Notes: generated by a model from the letters alone, not told the origin. A DNA stretch of 64,000 nt from Pseudomonas monteilii NBRC 103158 = DSM 14164 (GCF_000730605.1 NZ_BBIS01000015.1:1-64000), one strand, 5' to 3'. Shown: positions 28,294-40,815, numbered from the stretch's first letter. Translations and numbers: made by a program.

Positions 28294-28365
28294 TGCCCGA
28301 AAATGGCGAGGGCGGGATAAAAGGGGGCGTTTGCGGGCATTTGGCGCGCGGGTGATGGCGAAAAA

Positions 28366-28382
28366 TGCACCCTTAAGATGCG
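28366..28382. promoter_or_regulatory. Weaker NtrC box upstream of glnA
   Basis: TGCAC-CCTTAAG-ATGCG keeps one perfect half-site. It lies 31 bp (about three helical turns) from the strong box at 28397, a typical enhancer spacing. Confidence 0.5.
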
Positions 28383-28396
28383 GGCTTTGGTATCAA

Positions 28397-28413
28397 TGCA
28401 CCAAAGAAGTGCA
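28397..28413. promoter_or_regulatory. NtrC enhancer box upstream of glnA
   Basis: TGCAC-CAAAGAA-GTGCA is an exact match to the NtrC dyad TGCAC-N7-GTGCA, about 110 bp upstream of the sigma-54 promoter. Confidence 0.8.
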
Positions 28414-28502
28414 TTGCTTGATTTGTGTGGCGCCTGGGCGATCGATCTCACGGGCACCGCAAAACCCCCGCCTTGCATTTATCTGAAAGCTTCTGATCAA
28501 AA

Positions 28503-28535
28503 GTTGGTCAAATCCTGAGCAATTTCCGCTATAAT
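28503..28535 (+). promoter_or_regulatory. Sigma-70 promoter of thiI
   Basis: A perfect -10 TATAAT at 28530-28535 with a poor -35 region (TTGGTCAA near 28504) lies 44 nt upstream of the thiI start. No TPP riboswitch-like structure was seen. Confidence 0.55.
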
Positions 28536-28579
28536 TCGCGCCCCTCATTTTCGGCAGGCCCTGCGCGCGCTGTTAACCA

Positions 28580-30034
28580 ATGAAACTTATCGTCAAAGTC
28601 TTCCCAGAAATCACCATCAAGAGCCGGCCGGTGCGCAAGCGCTTCATCCGCCAGCTCGGCAAGAACATCCGCAACGTGCTCAAGGACCTCGACCCTGAGC
28701 TCGCGGTCGATGGTGTCTGGGACAATCTCGAAGTGGTCACCCGCGTCGAAGACGAGAAAGTCCAGCGCGAGATGATCGAGCGCCTCACCTGCACGCCGGG
28801 TATCACCCACTTCCTGCAGGTAGAGGAATACCCGCTGGGTGACTTCGACGACATCGTCGCCAAGTGCAAGCACCACTTCGGCCACTTGCTGGCCGGCAAG
28901 CACTTCGCCGTGCGCTGCAAGCGCGGTGGCCACCATGACTTCACCTCGATGGACGTCGACCGCTACGTCGGCAGCCAGCTGCGCCAGCAATGCGGCGCCG
29001 CCGGCATCGAGCTGAAGAACCCTGAAGTGCTGGTGCGCATCGAAATCCGCGACCAGCGCCTGTACGTGATCCACAACCAGCACAACGGCATCGGCGGTTA
29101 CCCGCTGGGCGCCCTGGAGCAGACCCTGGTGCTGATGTCCGGTGGTTTCGACTCCACCGTGGCGGCCTACCAGATGATGCGCCGTGGCCTGATGACCCAC
29201 TTCTGCTTCTTCAACCTCGGCGGCCGTGCCCACGAGCTGGGCGTGATGGAAGTGGCCCATTTCCTGTGGAAAAAGTACGGAAGCAGCCAGCGTGTGCTGT
29301 TCATCAGCGTGCCGTTCGAAGAAGTGGTCGGCGAAATCCTCAACAAGGTCGACAACAGCTACATGGGCGTCACCCTCAAGCGCATGATGCTGCGCGGTGC
29401 CGCGCACATGGCCGACCGCCTGCAGATCGACGCGCTGGTCACCGGCGAGGCGATTTCCCAGGTGTCCAGCCAGACGCTGCCGAACCTGTCGATCATCGAC
29501 TCGGCCACCGACAAGCTGGTGCTGCGCCCGTTGCTGGCCAGCCACAAGCAGGACATCATCGACCAGGCCACCGAAATCGGCACCGCCGATTTCGCCAAGC
29601 ACATGCCAGAATACTGCGGCGTGATCTCGGTAAACCCGACCACCCACGCCAAGCGCCACCGCATGGAGCATGAAGAAAAACAGTTCGACATGGCCGTGCT
29701 GGAGCGCGCCCTGGAGCGCGCCAAATTCATTTCCATCGACCATGTGATCGATGAGCTGGGCAAGGACATCGAAATCGAGGAAGTGGCCGAAGCGTTGCCA
29801 GGCCAGATCGTCATCGACATTCGTCACCCCGATGCCCAGGAAGACGAACCCCTGGCGCTGGAAGGTATCGAAGTCCAGGCCATGCCGTTCTACGCGATCA
29901 ACAGCAAGTTCAAGCACCTGGACCCCACGCGCCAGTACTTGCTGTATTGCGACAAGGGTGTGATGAGCCGTTTGCACGCACACCACCTGCTCAGTGAGGG
30001 ACATGCCAATGTGCGTGTTTATCGTCCGACATAA
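28580..30034 (+). CDS. thiI: tRNA 4-thiouridine synthase / thiazole sulfur carrier ThiI
   Basis: 484 aa. N-terminal ferredoxin-like plus THUMP domain (1-165), PP-loop ATPase with SGGFDST near residue 190, and a C-terminal rhodanese domain (about 400-484) with the persulfide Cys in [10 protein letters not shown]. It makes s4U8 in tRNA and, in enterics, feeds sulfur to thiamine synthesis. The presence of the rhodanese domain marks the long, enterobacterial-type ThiI. Divergent from glnA; typA follows after 128 nt. Confidence 0.96.
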   Translation: MKLIVKVFPEITIKSRPVRKRFIRQLGKNIRNVLKDLDPELAVDGVWDNLEVVTRVEDEKVQREMIERLTCTPGITHFLQVEEYPLGDFDDIVAKCKHHFGHLLAGKHFAVRCKRGGHHDFTSMDVDRYVGSQLRQQCGAAGIELKNPEVLVRIEIRDQRLYVIHNQHNGIGGYPLGALEQTLVLMSGGFDSTVAAYQMMRRGLMTHFCFFNLGGRAHELGVMEVAHFLWKKYGSSQRVLFISVPFEEVVGEILNKVDNSYMGVTLKRMMLRGAAHMADRLQIDALVTGEAISQVSSQTLPNLSIIDSATDKLVLRPLLASHKQDIIDQATEIGTADFAKHMPEYCGVISVNPTTHAKRHRMEHEEKQFDMAVLERALERAKFISIDHVIDELGKDIEIEEVAEALPGQIVIDIRHPDAQEDEPLALEGIEVQAMPFYAINSKFKHLDPTRQYLLYCDKGVMSRLHAHHLLSEGHANVRVYRPT

Positions 30035-30098
30035 GACGCCGGGGCTGTATGGCGGCAGTATCCGCCATCGCCCTCCCGACCGCCGGGCCCGCTGAGCC

Positions 30099-30127
30099 TT
30101 AAACAGTACATATTGGCCGCCTACACT
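30099..30127 (+). promoter_or_regulatory. Sigma-70 promoter of typA
   Basis: TTAAAC and TACACT are separated by exactly 17 bp, about 36 nt upstream of the typA GTG start. The -10 overlaps a GCCGCC/GGCGGC inverted repeat. Confidence 0.5.
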
Positions 30128-30162
30128 GGGCGGCAACCAAATCCTCTGATCGAGATACACTT

Positions 30163-31983
30163 GTGATCGAAAATCTGCGTAACATCGCCATCATCGCCCA
30201 CGTTGACCATGGTAAAACCACCCTGGTCGACAAACTCCTGCGTCAGTCCGGCACTCTGGAGCGTAACGAGCTCAACGACGAGCGCGTCATGGACTCCAAC
30301 GACCAGGAAAAAGAGCGCGGTATTACCATTCTGGCGAAAAACACCGCCATCAACTGGAACGGCTACCACATCAACATCGTCGACACCCCCGGCCACGCCG
30401 ACTTCGGTGGTGAGGTTGAGCGTGTAATGTCGATGGTCGACTCCGTGCTGCTGCTGGTCGACGCCCAGGACGGCCCGATGCCGCAAACCCGCTTCGTGAC
30501 CAAGAAAGCCTTCGAAGCCGGCCTGAAGCCAATCGTCGTGATCAACAAGGTTGACCGCCCGGGCGCACGTCCTGACTGGGTTCTGGACCAGATCTTCGAC
30601 CTGTTCGACAACCTCGGTGCTACCGACGAACAGCTGGACTTCAAAGTCGTCTACGCCTCGGCCCTGAACGGCATTGCCGGCCTGGACCACACCGAAATGG
30701 GCGAAGACATGACCGCCCTGTACCAGTCGATCGTCGACAACGTACCTGCACCGTCTGTTGACCGTGACGGCCCGTTCCAGATGCAGATCTCCGCACTGGA
30801 CTACAACAGCTTCCTCGGCGTTATCGGCGTTGGCCGTATTGCCCGTGGTCGCGTTAAGCCGAACACCCCGGTTGTTGCCATCGACACCAACGGCAAGAAG
30901 CGTAACGGCCGTATCCTGAAGCTGATGGGCCACCACGGCCTGCACCGTGTAGACGTTGAAGAAGCCCAGGCTGGCGACATCGTCTGCATCAGCGGTTTCG
31001 ACGAGCTGTTCATCTCCGACACCCTGTGCGCCCCGGATGCGGTAGAAGCGATGAAGCCGCTGACCGTTGACGAGCCGACCGTTTCCATGACCTTCCAGGT
31101 CAACGACTCGCCGTTCTGCGGTAAAGAAGGCAAGTTCGTCACCAGCCGTAACATCAAGGACCGTCTGGACAAAGAGCTGCTGTACAACGTTGCTCTGCGC
31201 GTTCAGGAAACCGATTCCCCTGACAAGTTCAAGGTATCGGGCCGTGGTGAGCTGCACCTGTCGGTTCTGATCGAAACCATGCGCCGTGAAGGTTTCGAGA
31301 TGGCCGTAGGCCGTCCTGAAGTAATCATCCGCGAAGTTGACGGCGTGAAGCAGGAACCGTTCGAGAACGTCACCATCGACATCCCTGAAGAATCCCAGGG
31401 CAAGGTGATGGAAGAGATGGGTCTGCGTAAAGGCGACCTGACCAACATGGTTCCGGATGGCAAGGGTCGTGTGCGCCTGGAGTACAACATTCCAGCCCGT
31501 GGTCTGATCGGCTTCCGTAACCAGTTCCTGACCCTGACCAACGGTGCAGGCATCCTGACCTCGATCTTCGATCGTTACGACACCATGAAGTCGGGCCAGA
31601 TGTCCGGCCGCCTGAACGGCGTTCTGGTTTCGGTCGAAACCGGCAAGGCGCTGACCTACTCGCTGGAAACCCTGCAGGCGCGCGGCAAGCTGTTCGTCGA
31701 GCACGGTCAGGAGATCTACAACGGTCAGATCATCGGCCTGAACAGCCGTGACAACGACCTGGGCGTGAACCCGACCAAAGGCAAGAAGCTCGACAACATG
31801 CGTGCTTCGGGCAAAGACGAAGTCATCGCCCTGGTACCGCCAGTTCGCCACACCCTGGAACAGGCCCTGGAATTCATCCAGGACGACGAGCTGTGCGAAG
31901 TGACGCCTAAGTCGATCCGTCTGCGCAAGAAGATCCTGGACGAAGGCGAGCGTACCCGCGCTGCCAAGAAAGCCAAGAACTGA
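30163..31983 (+). CDS. typA: Ribosome-associated GTPase TypA/BipA
   Basis: 606-aa translational GTPase of the EF-G/LepA group. G1 [10 protein letters not shown]2 ERGITI, G3 DTPGHADF and G4 NKVDRPGA are all visible in residues 10-135. They are followed by the EF-Tu-like domain II, EF-G III/V-like domains and the BipA-specific C-terminus. It assists 50S assembly and growth at low temperature or under stress. The start is GTG (30163). Its codon usage is that of a well-expressed gene, unlike the toxin genes of the window. A strong terminator follows. Confidence 0.97.
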   Translation: MIENLRNIAIIAHVDHGKTTLVDKLLRQSGTLERNELNDERVMDSNDQEKERGITILAKNTAINWNGYHINIVDTPGHADFGGEVERVMSMVDSVLLLVDAQDGPMPQTRFVTKKAFEAGLKPIVVINKVDRPGARPDWVLDQIFDLFDNLGATDEQLDFKVVYASALNGIAGLDHTEMGEDMTALYQSIVDNVPAPSVDRDGPFQMQISALDYNSFLGVIGVGRIARGRVKPNTPVVAIDTNGKKRNGRILKLMGHHGLHRVDVEEAQAGDIVCISGFDELFISDTLCAPDAVEAMKPLTVDEPTVSMTFQVNDSPFCGKEGKFVTSRNIKDRLDKELLYNVALRVQETDSPDKFKVSGRGELHLSVLIETMRREGFEMAVGRPEVIIREVDGVKQEPFENVTIDIPEESQGKVMEEMGLRKGDLTNMVPDGKGRVRLEYNIPARGLIGFRNQFLTLTNGAGILTSIFDRYDTMKSGQMSGRLNGVLVSVETGKALTYSLETLQARGKLFVEHGQEIYNGQIIGLNSRDNDLGVNPTKGKKLDNMRASGKDEVIALVPPVRHTLEQALEFIQDDELCEVTPKSIRLRKKILDEGERTRAAKKAKN

Positions 31984-32002
31984 GTTAGCTCAGGCTGAAT
32001 GA

Positions 32003-32037
32003 AAACGCCCCCGGTCGAAAGGCCGGGGGCGTTTTTT
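32003..32037 (+). terminator. Intrinsic terminator of typA
   Basis: Stem AACGCCCCCGG / CCGGGGGCGTT with a TCGAAAGG loop and a seven-T tail, 20 nt past the stop. Confidence 0.93.
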
Positions 32038-32057
32038 TATGCCTTCAGGAATTGTGC

Positions 32058-32080
32058 TGCCCTCTTCGCGGGCAAGCCCA
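32058..32080. repeat. Degenerate REP unit
   Basis: GCCCTCTTCGCGGGCAAGCC matches the REP units at 22531 and 22584; it is single and truncated here. Confidence 0.55.
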
Positions 32081-32105
32081 CGAAGCGGCACTTGAAGGCT
32101 AACGA

Positions 32106-32510
32106 TCAGCGCCCAACCACCTTGGGCTTGTACGCACAATACCCCGGTCGCGGCCCAACCTTGGGGTGGTTGCGACAGGTATCCGGGCGCTTGTCATAAA
32201 TGGTGCACAGCCGGCTCTTGCGATCCAGGTACATGCAGTCATCGTTGCTCATCCGGGTCAGGGTGAAGATGCCCGACTTCTGGTTGAAGCGCTCGATGAT
32301 GCCTTCCTTCTGCAGGCGTTTGGCCACGTTTTTCGGCGGCTCGTCTTTTTCGAACTCGTCTACCACGCCGATACGGATCAGATCCTTGATCTTCACCTCC
32401 ACCGGCAGGGTGCAACAGGTCGAGTGGCAGCCACCGCACATGTGGCTGGCATAGCGCTGCCAAGTCTCCAGGCGGTCGACTTCGGCGGCGGCGATCAGGG
32501 TCGTTTTCAT
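32106..32510 (-). CDS. YkgJ-family cysteine-cluster protein
   Basis: 134-aa cytosolic protein with a Cys cluster: CGGCHSTCC near residues 25-33 and later C..YLDRKSRLCTIYDKRPDTC with C-terminal GYC. This is the CxxCxxxCC...C...C pattern of the YkgJ/UPF0153 zinc- or iron-binding family; the biochemical role is unknown. The start ATG 32510 is chosen because homologous sequence begins MKTTLIA; the in-frame upstream 31 residues overlap the glgP leader. It is convergent with typA and divergent from glgP. Confidence 0.85.
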   Translation of the reverse strand: MKTTLIAAAEVDRLETWQRYASHMCGGCHSTCCTLPVEVKIKDLIRIGVVDEFEKDEPPKNVAKRLQKEGIIERFNQKSGIFTLTRMSNDDCMYLDRKSRLCTIYDKRPDTCRNHPKVGPRPGYCAYKPKVVGR

Positions 32511-32694
32511 CGTTATAGGGTGGATCACGGTCTTGGGGCGCGCGATGATACCGGAATTGTTCAATTTATGAACAACCTTTTGCCGGAATCGCAGAGTGGG
32601 CATGAAAACTGCGAACCGTAACTGTCACTCCCGGTCGAAGGGTCTAGTCTCAACAATCTCCCTCCGCTTTCGTCAACTTGCCCGAGGATGTCGC

Positions 32695-35145
<2,451 letters not shown>

Positions 35146-35152
35146 TGTGAGG

Positions 35153-35178
35153 CCATTCGCGGGCGCGCCCGCGAATGG
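35153..35178. repeat. Perfect 26-bp palindrome after glgP
   Basis: CCATTCGCGGGCG followed by its exact reverse complement, eight nt beyond the glgP stop. It contains the REP-like TTCGCGGG core and can form a strong hairpin, so it may act in termination or mRNA stability. Confidence 0.75.
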
Positions 35179-35330
35179 GCCCACAACCAGACCACCGGCC
35201 TGGTGAAGGCTGAACTACCGACCTATTGTGCCGTCAGAGAGCCGTGGCGAGTCTCATCACTCGCTAGCCTGCAACTCTCCCTGTAAACTGCGGGGGTTTT
35301 TCATCCCCCCCAATCCGTTCGGAGCCATAC

Positions 35331-36341
35331 ATGTCCCGCGTTACCCTGAGTCGCTATCTGATTGAGCAGACCCGCAGCAACAATACCCCTGCCGATCTGC
35401 GCTTCCTGATCGAAGTGGTGGCGCGTGCGTGCAAGGAAATCAGCCATCACGTGTCCAAAGGCGCCCTGGGTGGTGTGCTGGGCAGCATGGGCACTGAAAA
35501 CGTGCAGGGCGAAGTCCAGAAGAAACTGGACGTGATTTCCAACGATATCCTGCTGGAAGCCAACGAGTGGGGCGGCCACCTGGCCGGCATGGCGTCCGAA
35601 GAAATGGACAACGCCTACCAGATCCCGGGCAAATACCCGAAAGGCGCCTACCTGCTGGTCTTCGACCCGCTGGACGGTTCGTCGAACATCGACGTCAACG
35701 TGTCGGTCGGTACCATCTTCTCGGTACTGCGTTGCCCTAACGAATACCTGAGCCAGAACGAAACCCTGAACGAAAACGCCTTCCTGCAGCCAGGCACCCA
35801 GCAGGTCGCCGCCGGTTACGCCATCTACGGCCCGCAGACCATGCTGATCCTCACCCTGGGCAATGGCGTGAAGGGCTTCACCCTGGACCGCGAGCTGGGC
35901 AGCTTCGTTCTGACTCACGAAAACATCCGTGTGCCGGAAAGCACCGCCGAATTCGCCATCAACATGTCCAACCAGCGCCACTGGGAAGCCCCGGTACAAC
36001 GCTACGTGGGCGAGCTGCTGGCAGGCGAGACCGGCCCGCTGAAGAAGAACTACAACATGCGCTGGATCGCCTCGATGGTGGCCGACGTGCACCGCATCCT
36101 GACCCGTGGCGGCCTGTTCATGTACCCACGTGACGCCCGTGAACCAAGCAAGCCGGGCAAGCTGCGCCTGATGTACGAAGCCAACCCGATGTCCTTCATC
36201 ATCGAGCAGGCCGGCGGCGCCTCCACCAACGGTTACGATCGCATCCTCGACATCAAGCCAGAAAGCCTGCACCAGCGCGTGTCGGTGATCCTCGGCTCGA
36301 AGGAAGAGGTCGAGCGCGTTACCGCCTACCACAAGGAGTAA
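35331..36341 (+). CDS. fbp: Fructose-1,6-bisphosphatase class I
   Basis: 336-aa gluconeogenic phosphatase (FBP to F6P, Mg2+). Metal and substrate motifs: [21 protein letters not shown] (about 115-135), [15 protein letters not shown], and the late [22 protein letters not shown] 35331 has GGAG about ten bases ahead. It is essential in Pseudomonas for growth on non-sugar substrates and for the Entner-Doudoroff cycle. The DUF924 gene starts three bases after its stop. Confidence 0.97.
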   Translation: MSRVTLSRYLIEQTRSNNTPADLRFLIEVVARACKEISHHVSKGALGGVLGSMGTENVQGEVQKKLDVISNDILLEANEWGGHLAGMASEEMDNAYQIPGKYPKGAYLLVFDPLDGSSNIDVNVSVGTIFSVLRCPNEYLSQNETLNENAFLQPGTQQVAAGYAIYGPQTMLILTLGNGVKGFTLDRELGSFVLTHENIRVPESTAEFAINMSNQRHWEAPVQRYVGELLAGETGPLKKNYNMRWIASMVADVHRILTRGGLFMYPRDAREPSKPGKLRLMYEANPMSFIIEQAGGASTNGYDRILDIKPESLHQRVSVILGSKEEVERVTAYHKE

Positions 36342-36344
36342 GTC

Positions 36345-36941
36345 ATGCTCGCACCTTGGCAGCCGTTGCTGGAATGGTGGTTCGGTTGGGGCACCAGTCC
36401 CCAGGCCGTGGCTGACGAGAAGAGCACGCTGTGGTTCGGCAAGCATCACGATGCCGATGCCCATGCGCTGTTTGGCGACCTGACCGAGCAGGCCTTGGCC
36501 GGCGGGCTCGACGAGTGGCAGCAAAGCCCGCAGGGCTGGCTGGGCCTGCTGATTCTGCTGGACCAGCTGCCGCGCATGATCTACCGCGACACGCCGCGCG
36601 CTTTCGAGGGCGACCGGCGTGCCCAGGTGGTGGCCATGCAGGGCCTGCAGAAGGGCTGGGACTACCAGTTGCTGCCCATCCAGCGGGTGTTCGTGCTGCT
36701 GGTGTTGGAGCATGCCGAGGTGCTGGACTGGCAGAACCTGTGTGTCGAGCGTTATCAGGTATTGCTCAACGAGCAGCCAGAGGCCCATCGCCGGCTGTTC
36801 GAAGGCTTCCTCGACTATGCCGAGCAGCATCAGCGCGTGATTGCCCGGTTCGGGCGCTTCCCGCACCGCAATCTGGTGCTGGAGCGGCCGAGTACCAGTG
36901 AAGAGATGGACTTTTTGCTGGAGCCCGGGTCCAGGTTCTGA
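36345..36941 (+). CDS. DUF924 family protein
   Basis: 198-aa cytosolic protein of the DUF924 family. The hallmarks are an N-terminal LEWWFGWG, WFGKHHDADA, LGLLILLDQLPRMIYRDTPRAFEGD and FPHRN near the end. The family is mostly helical (TPR-like) with unknown activity. It is transcribed with fbp (3-nt gap), and an intrinsic terminator follows. No catalytic claim is made. Confidence 0.9.
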   Translation: MLAPWQPLLEWWFGWGTSPQAVADEKSTLWFGKHHDADAHALFGDLTEQALAGGLDEWQQSPQGWLGLLILLDQLPRMIYRDTPRAFEGDRRAQVVAMQGLQKGWDYQLLPIQRVFVLLVLEHAEVLDWQNLCVERYQVLLNEQPEAHRRLFEGFLDYAEQHQRVIARFGRFPHRNLVLERPSTSEEMDFLLEPGSRF

Positions 36942-36975
36942 GGCATTGGGCCTGCTGCGCAGGCTGTCGTGACGC

Positions 36976-37006
36976 AAGGCCGCTCCTAAAAGGGGCGGCC
37001 TTTTTT
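36976..37006 (+). terminator. Intrinsic terminator of fbp-DUF924
   Basis: Stem AAGGCCGC / GCGGCCTT around TCCTAAAAGGG, followed by six T residues. Confidence 0.9.
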
Positions 37007-37166
37007 ATTGGGCGATGACTATTACTTTGTGATTAATCGCACGGTAGTGGCCACCCGACCAATGGTGTAGGGGTAAATGGGGTGGAGTAGGGAACCTGGG
37101 AGGGTTTTTTCCGTCGAAGGTCACTGCAGGCCACTCGCCTGTATCCCCTCTCCAGGAGTGTCCTTC

Positions 37167-37421
37167 ATGTCGTTGCGTTCCCTCGCCCTGTTGTCGCTGT
37201 GCGTCGTCCTGACTGCCTGCAGCAAGATCAACCAGGAAAACTATTCCAAGATCAAGGCCGGTATGAACAAGGCCGAGGTCGAGCAGTTGCTCGGCACGCC
37301 GACCGAGTGCTCTGGCGCGTTGGGCATGAGCAGCTGCACCTGGGGGGACGAGAAGAGCTTCATCAGCGTGCAGTACGCCGCTGACAAGGTGCTGATGTAT
37401 TCAGGGCAGGGTCTCAAATGA
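37167..37421 (+). CDS. Small lipoprotein, SmpA/BamE-like fold (DUF3862-type)
   Basis: 84-aa predicted lipoprotein. Signal peptide MSLRSLALLSLCVVLTAC with lipobox LTAC|S. The mature part has the BamE/SmpA-like pattern YSKIKAGMNKAEVEQLLGTP, with a Cys pair (TECSGALGMSSC). Envelope location is expected; the function is unknown. AGGAG lies eight bases before ATG 37167. It overlaps the lipocalin start (ATGA), so both are co-translated. Confidence 0.85.
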   Translation: MSLRSLALLSLCVVLTACSKINQENYSKIKAGMNKAEVEQLLGTPTECSGALGMSSCTWGDEKSFISVQYAADKVLMYSGQGLK

Positions 37422-37990
37422 GGCGTGCGTACCTGCTGATGGGGGTGTGCCTGGCGTTGCTGCTGGGCGGTTGTGCAGGCTCCGTGCACGACCCGCTGGC
37501 GCCGAAAACCGCCGGCAATGTCGACCTCAAGCGCTATCAGGGCAAATGGTTCGAGCTGGCACGCCTGCCTATGCGCTACCAGACCGGCTGCGAGCAGTCC
37601 GAGGCGCACTACAACCTCAAGCCGGATGGCAGCTTTGGCGTGCTCAACCGCTGCCGCACCATGGGTGATGAATGGCTGCGTGCCGAGGGGCACGCCAGCA
37701 TTCAGGAACCGGGGCATACCGACAAGCTGTGGGTAGAGTTCGACAACTGGTTTACCAAGCTGGTGCCGGGCGTGGCTCGGGGCGAGTACTGGATTCTGTA
37801 CGTGGATGACCGTTACCGCACGGCGGTGGTCGGCAGCCCGGATCGCAAGCACCTGTGGATTCTGTCGCGTACGGCGACATTGCCGGCGTGGGAGCGTGAG
37901 AACCTGTTGTCCAAGGCTCGGCAGCAGGGGTATGACACCAGCCGCTTGATCTGGCGGGCGTCTGATCAACAGATTGTAAAAATGCACTGA
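37418..37990 (+). CDS. blc: Bacterial lipocalin (Blc-like) lipoprotein
   Basis: 190-aa lipocalin lipoprotein. Signal peptide with lipobox LLGGC|A, lipocalin signature KRYQGKWFELARLPMRYQTG, then beta-barrel strands and a second block YWILYVDDRYRTAVVGSPDRKHLWILSR as in Blc. Members sit in the outer membrane and bind lysophospholipids or fatty acids after envelope stress. It overlaps the preceding lipoprotein gene by four bases. A stop-proximal hairpin follows at 37996. Confidence 0.92.
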   Translation: MRRAYLLMGVCLALLLGGCAGSVHDPLAPKTAGNVDLKRYQGKWFELARLPMRYQTGCEQSEAHYNLKPDGSFGVLNRCRTMGDEWLRAEGHASIQEPGHTDKLWVEFDNWFTKLVPGVARGEYWILYVDDRYRTAVVGSPDRKHLWILSRTATLPAWERENLLSKARQQGYDTSRLIWRASDQQIVKMH

Positions 37991-37995
37991 TTTTT

Positions 37996-38014
37996 GGGGC
38001 TGCAAAACAGCCCC
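37996..38014. terminator. Hairpin GGGGCTG-CAAAA-CAGCCCC between blc and hutF
   Basis: Seven-bp perfect stem, five nt after the lipocalin stop and seven nt beyond the hutF stop on the other strand; member of the recurrent family. Confidence 0.6.
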
Positions 38015-38021
38015 AGTACAC

Positions 38022-39386
38022 TCAACCCAAAAGCTGCCGCAATACCTGAGCAAACGCCCGCGCGCTTTCCTCTTGCTGTGCATGCCGCCCTTGGCGCACT
38101 ACCCACTGCCCATTCACCATCACATCCCGCACCTGGCGATCGCCACCTGCAAACAGCCAGCGGTTAAGAATGGCATCGCCATCCGCCAGGGCGATGTAAG
38201 GGTCCTGCCCGTCGAGCACCAGCCAGTCGGCACGCTTGCCCACGGCCAGCTCTCCAATCCCTTGCCCCAGTGCCTGCGCACCACCTGCCAGTGCTGCGTC
38301 ATACAGCGTGCGCCCGACCATCGGCTGGTCGGCGCGGTACAGGCGGTTACGCCGCTGGTCACGCAGGCGCTGGCCATATTCCAGCCAGCGCAGTTCTTCC
38401 ACCACGCTCAGCGACACATGGCTGTCTGAACCAATGCCCATGCGCCCGCCCTGCGCCAGGTAGTCCACCGCCGGGAAAATCCCGTCACCCAGGTTGGCCT
38501 CGGTGGTCAGGCACAGCCCGGCCACGGCACCGCTGCGGGCCATGGCGGTGACTTCATCCGGCTCGGCATGGGTGGCATGCACCAGGCACCAGCGATGGTC
38601 GACATCCACATGTTCGTACAGCCATTGCAGCGGGCGCAGGCCGCTCCAGGCCAGGCAGTCGTCCACTTCCTTCTGCTGCTCGGCGATATGGATATGCACC
38701 GGGCATTGCTTGTCGCTGGCCGTCAGCACGTCGGCGATCTGCCCAGGCGTTACCGCTCGCAGCGAGTGGAAGCACAGGCCCAACTGCTGTGCAGGTTGCG
38801 CGGCCAGGATCGGGGACAGTTGTGCCTGCAGTTGCAGGTACCCTTCGGTGGAATTGATGAAGCGCCGCTGCCCGTCGTTCGGTGCCTGGCCGCCGAAGCC
38901 GGCGTGGCTGTACAGCACCGGCAGCAAGGTCAGGCCAATGCCGCTGTCGGCCGCAGCCGCGCTGATGCGGCGGGAAAGCTCCGCCGGGTCGGCGTAGGCC
39001 TTGCCGGCATTGTCATGATGCACGTAATGAAACTCGGCTACCGAGGTGTAGCCGGCCTTGAGCATCTCGATGTACAGCTGGCGGGCGATGACCTGCAGCT
39101 GGTCCGGGGTGATCTGCCCGACCAGGCGGTACATCAGGTCGCGCCATGTCCAGAAACTGTCGTTGGGGTTGCCAGCGACTTCCGCCAGGCCTGCCATGGC
39201 GCGCTGGAAGGCATGCGAGTGCAGGTTGGGCATGCCGGGCAGCAACGGGCCGGCCAGGCGTTCAGCACCTTCGGCCGAAGCGCCCGGCTCGATGCTGACT
39301 ACATGGCCATCGCTGGCGACCTCGATACGGACATGGTTGGCCCAGCCCGTTGGCAGCAGGGCGCGTTCGGCGAAGTAGACGGACAT
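38022..39386 (-). CDS. hutF: Formimidoylglutamate deiminase HutF
   Basis: Amidohydrolase, 454 aa, fourth step of the five-step histidine pathway: N-formimino-L-glutamate to N-formyl-L-glutamate plus ammonia. Metal ligands are visible in NLHSHAF, HIHIAEQ, HATH and GSDSHVS. Start ATG 39386 with AGGA eight bases upstream; the in-frame upstream part overlaps the HutC operator. It is divergent from hutCD. Its presence together with hutG shows that histidine degradation goes through formylglutamate rather than the four-step formamide route. Confidence 0.96.
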   Translation of the reverse strand: MSVYFAERALLPTGWANHVRIEVASDGHVVSIEPGASAEGAERLAGPLLPGMPNLHSHAFQRAMAGLAEVAGNPNDSFWTWRDLMYRLVGQITPDQLQVIARQLYIEMLKAGYTSVAEFHYVHHDNAGKAYADPAELSRRISAAAADSGIGLTLLPVLYSHAGFGGQAPNDGQRRFINSTEGYLQLQAQLSPILAAQPAQQLGLCFHSLRAVTPGQIADVLTASDKQCPVHIHIAEQQKEVDDCLAWSGLRPLQWLYEHVDVDHRWCLVHATHAEPDEVTAMARSGAVAGLCLTTEANLGDGIFPAVDYLAQGGRMGIGSDSHVSLSVVEELRWLEYGQRLRDQRRNRLYRADQPMVGRTLYDAALAGGAQALGQGIGELAVGKRADWLVLDGQDPYIALADGDAILNRWLFAGGDRQVRDVMVNGQWVVRQGRHAQQEESARAFAQVLRQLLG

Positions 39387-39411
39387 CGGTAAAATCCTGT
39401 TATTGTTAACT

Positions 39412-39427
39412 TGTATATACATATACA
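39412..39427. promoter_or_regulatory. HutC operator in the hutF-hutC gap
   Basis: TGTATATACATATACA has arms TGTATAT/ATATACA and contains TGTA-N2-TACA, the core reported for Pseudomonas HutC sites. It is placed to control both hutF and hutC. Confidence 0.65.
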
Positions 39428-39492
39428 GGCGTTTGCCTGCCGGGTAAACTGCGGCAAGCTACCGCTCATTCCATTGCAAAGGACTCAACGCC

Positions 39493-40239
39493 GTGCCGAC
39501 ACCTCCTGTCTCCGCGCTGGTTGCCCAGATGGGCGAGGGCCCGGCGCCGCTGTATGCCCGGGTCAAACACATGATCGTCCAGCAGATCGACAACGGCAGC
39601 TGGCCGCCCCACCACCGGGTTCCCTCCGAGAGCGAACTGGTCAGCGAGCTGGGTTTCAGCCGCATGACCATCAACCGCGCCCTGCGCGAGCTTACGGCTG
39701 AAGGCCTGCTGGTGCGCATGCAAGGCGTGGGTACCTTCGTGGCTGAGCCCAAGGGCCGATCGGCGTTGTTCGAGGTCAACAACATTGCCGACGAAATCGC
39801 CGCGCGCGGCCATCAGCATAGCTGCCAGGTCATTACCCTTGCCGAAGAAGCCGCCGGCTCCGAACGGGCCCTGGCCCTGGACATGCGTGAAGGCCAGCGG
39901 GTGTTCCACTCGCTGATCGTGCATTTTGAAAACGGCGTGCCGGTGCAGATCGAGGACCGCTACGTCAACGCGGCCATTGCCCCTGACTACCTCAAGCAGG
40001 ACTTCACCCGGCAGACGCCTTACGCCTACCTGTCCCAGGTGGCGCCGCTGACCGAGGGCGAGCACGTGGTCGAGGCCATCCTGGCCGAGCCGGACGAATG
40101 CACCCTGTTGCAGATCGAGCGGGGCGAGCCTTGTCTGCTGATTCGCCGCCGCACCTGGTCCGGCCGCCAGCCGGTGACCGCTGCACGGTTGATACACCCC
40201 GGTTCCCGTCATCGCCTGGAAGGACGTTTCAGTAAATGA
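39493..40239 (+). CDS. hutC: Histidine-utilisation repressor HutC (GntR/HutC family)
   Basis: 248-aa transcriptional regulator. An N-terminal GntR winged helix (about 15-80, HHRVPSESELVSELGFSRMTINRALREL) is followed by a UTRA ligand domain (about 95-240). Known HutC proteins repress hut genes and respond to urocanate. The GTG start at 39493 has AAGGA nine bases upstream. It overlaps hutD by four bases. Its likely operators lie at 39412 and 40885, i.e. in front of hutF/hutC and hutU. Confidence 0.95.
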   Translation: MPTPPVSALVAQMGEGPAPLYARVKHMIVQQIDNGSWPPHHRVPSESELVSELGFSRMTINRALRELTAEGLLVRMQGVGTFVAEPKGRSALFEVNNIADEIAARGHQHSCQVITLAEEAAGSERALALDMREGQRVFHSLIVHFENGVPVQIEDRYVNAAIAPDYLKQDFTRQTPYAYLSQVAPLTEGEHVVEAILAEPDECTLLQIERGEPCLLIRRRTWSGRQPVTAARLIHPGSRHRLEGRFSK

Positions 40240-40808
40240 GCCAACTGCAGTTGTTGCGTGCGCAGGATTACCCGCGCATGCCGTGGAAGAACGGTGGCGG
40301 TTTCACCGAAGAAATTACTCGCGACAGCGGTGAAGGGCTGGACGGTTTTGGCTGGCGCCTGTCGATTGCCGATATCGAGGAGTCGGGCGGGTTTTCCACG
40401 TTCGCCGGCTACCAGCGGATCATCACTGTGCTGCAGGGCGATGGCATGCGACTGCTGGTCAATGGCCAGGCCAGTCGACCGTTGTTGCCGTTGGATGCCT
40501 TTGCCTTCAGTGGCGAAAGCCAGGTCAGCTGCAAGCTGCTGGGCGGGCCGATTCGCGATTTCAACCTGATCTATGCACCGCAGCGGTATCGGGCGCGGTT
40601 GCAGTGGTTCGATGGCACCAGCCGGTTGTACAGCTCGGCGTCGACGGTGTTGTTGTTTGCGGCCAGTAGCCAGGTTGAGGTGACCATGGCAGGGCGCGAA
40701 ACGCAGCGGTTGGGGTTGCATGACTGCCTGCGGCTCGAAGGCAATGACGAATTGCTTGGGCTGGAGGTTCAGGGGCGGTTCTGCCTGATCGAACTCATTT
40801 CACGTTGA
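40236..40808 (+). CDS. hutD: HutD family protein
   Basis: 190-aa cupin-like protein of the HutD family (two beta-barrel halves; N-terminal [42 protein letters not shown]). In P. fluorescens HutD limits the upper level of hut expression, possibly by binding formylglutamate; the mechanism is not settled. Translation is coupled to hutC through ATGA. Confidence 0.92.
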   Translation: MSQLQLLRAQDYPRMPWKNGGGFTEEITRDSGEGLDGFGWRLSIADIEESGGFSTFAGYQRIITVLQGDGMRLLVNGQASRPLLPLDAFAFSGESQVSCKLLGGPIRDFNLIYAPQRYRARLQWFDGTSRLYSSASTVLLFAASSQVEVTMAGRETQRLGLHDCLRLEGNDELLGLEVQGRFCLIELISR

Positions 40809-40815
40809 GATATCC

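Noticed and set aside
28178..28579. TPP riboswitch ahead of thiI
   Set aside because: No THI-box-like conserved pieces were seen; the region is explained by the glnA control elements and a plain -10 promoter.
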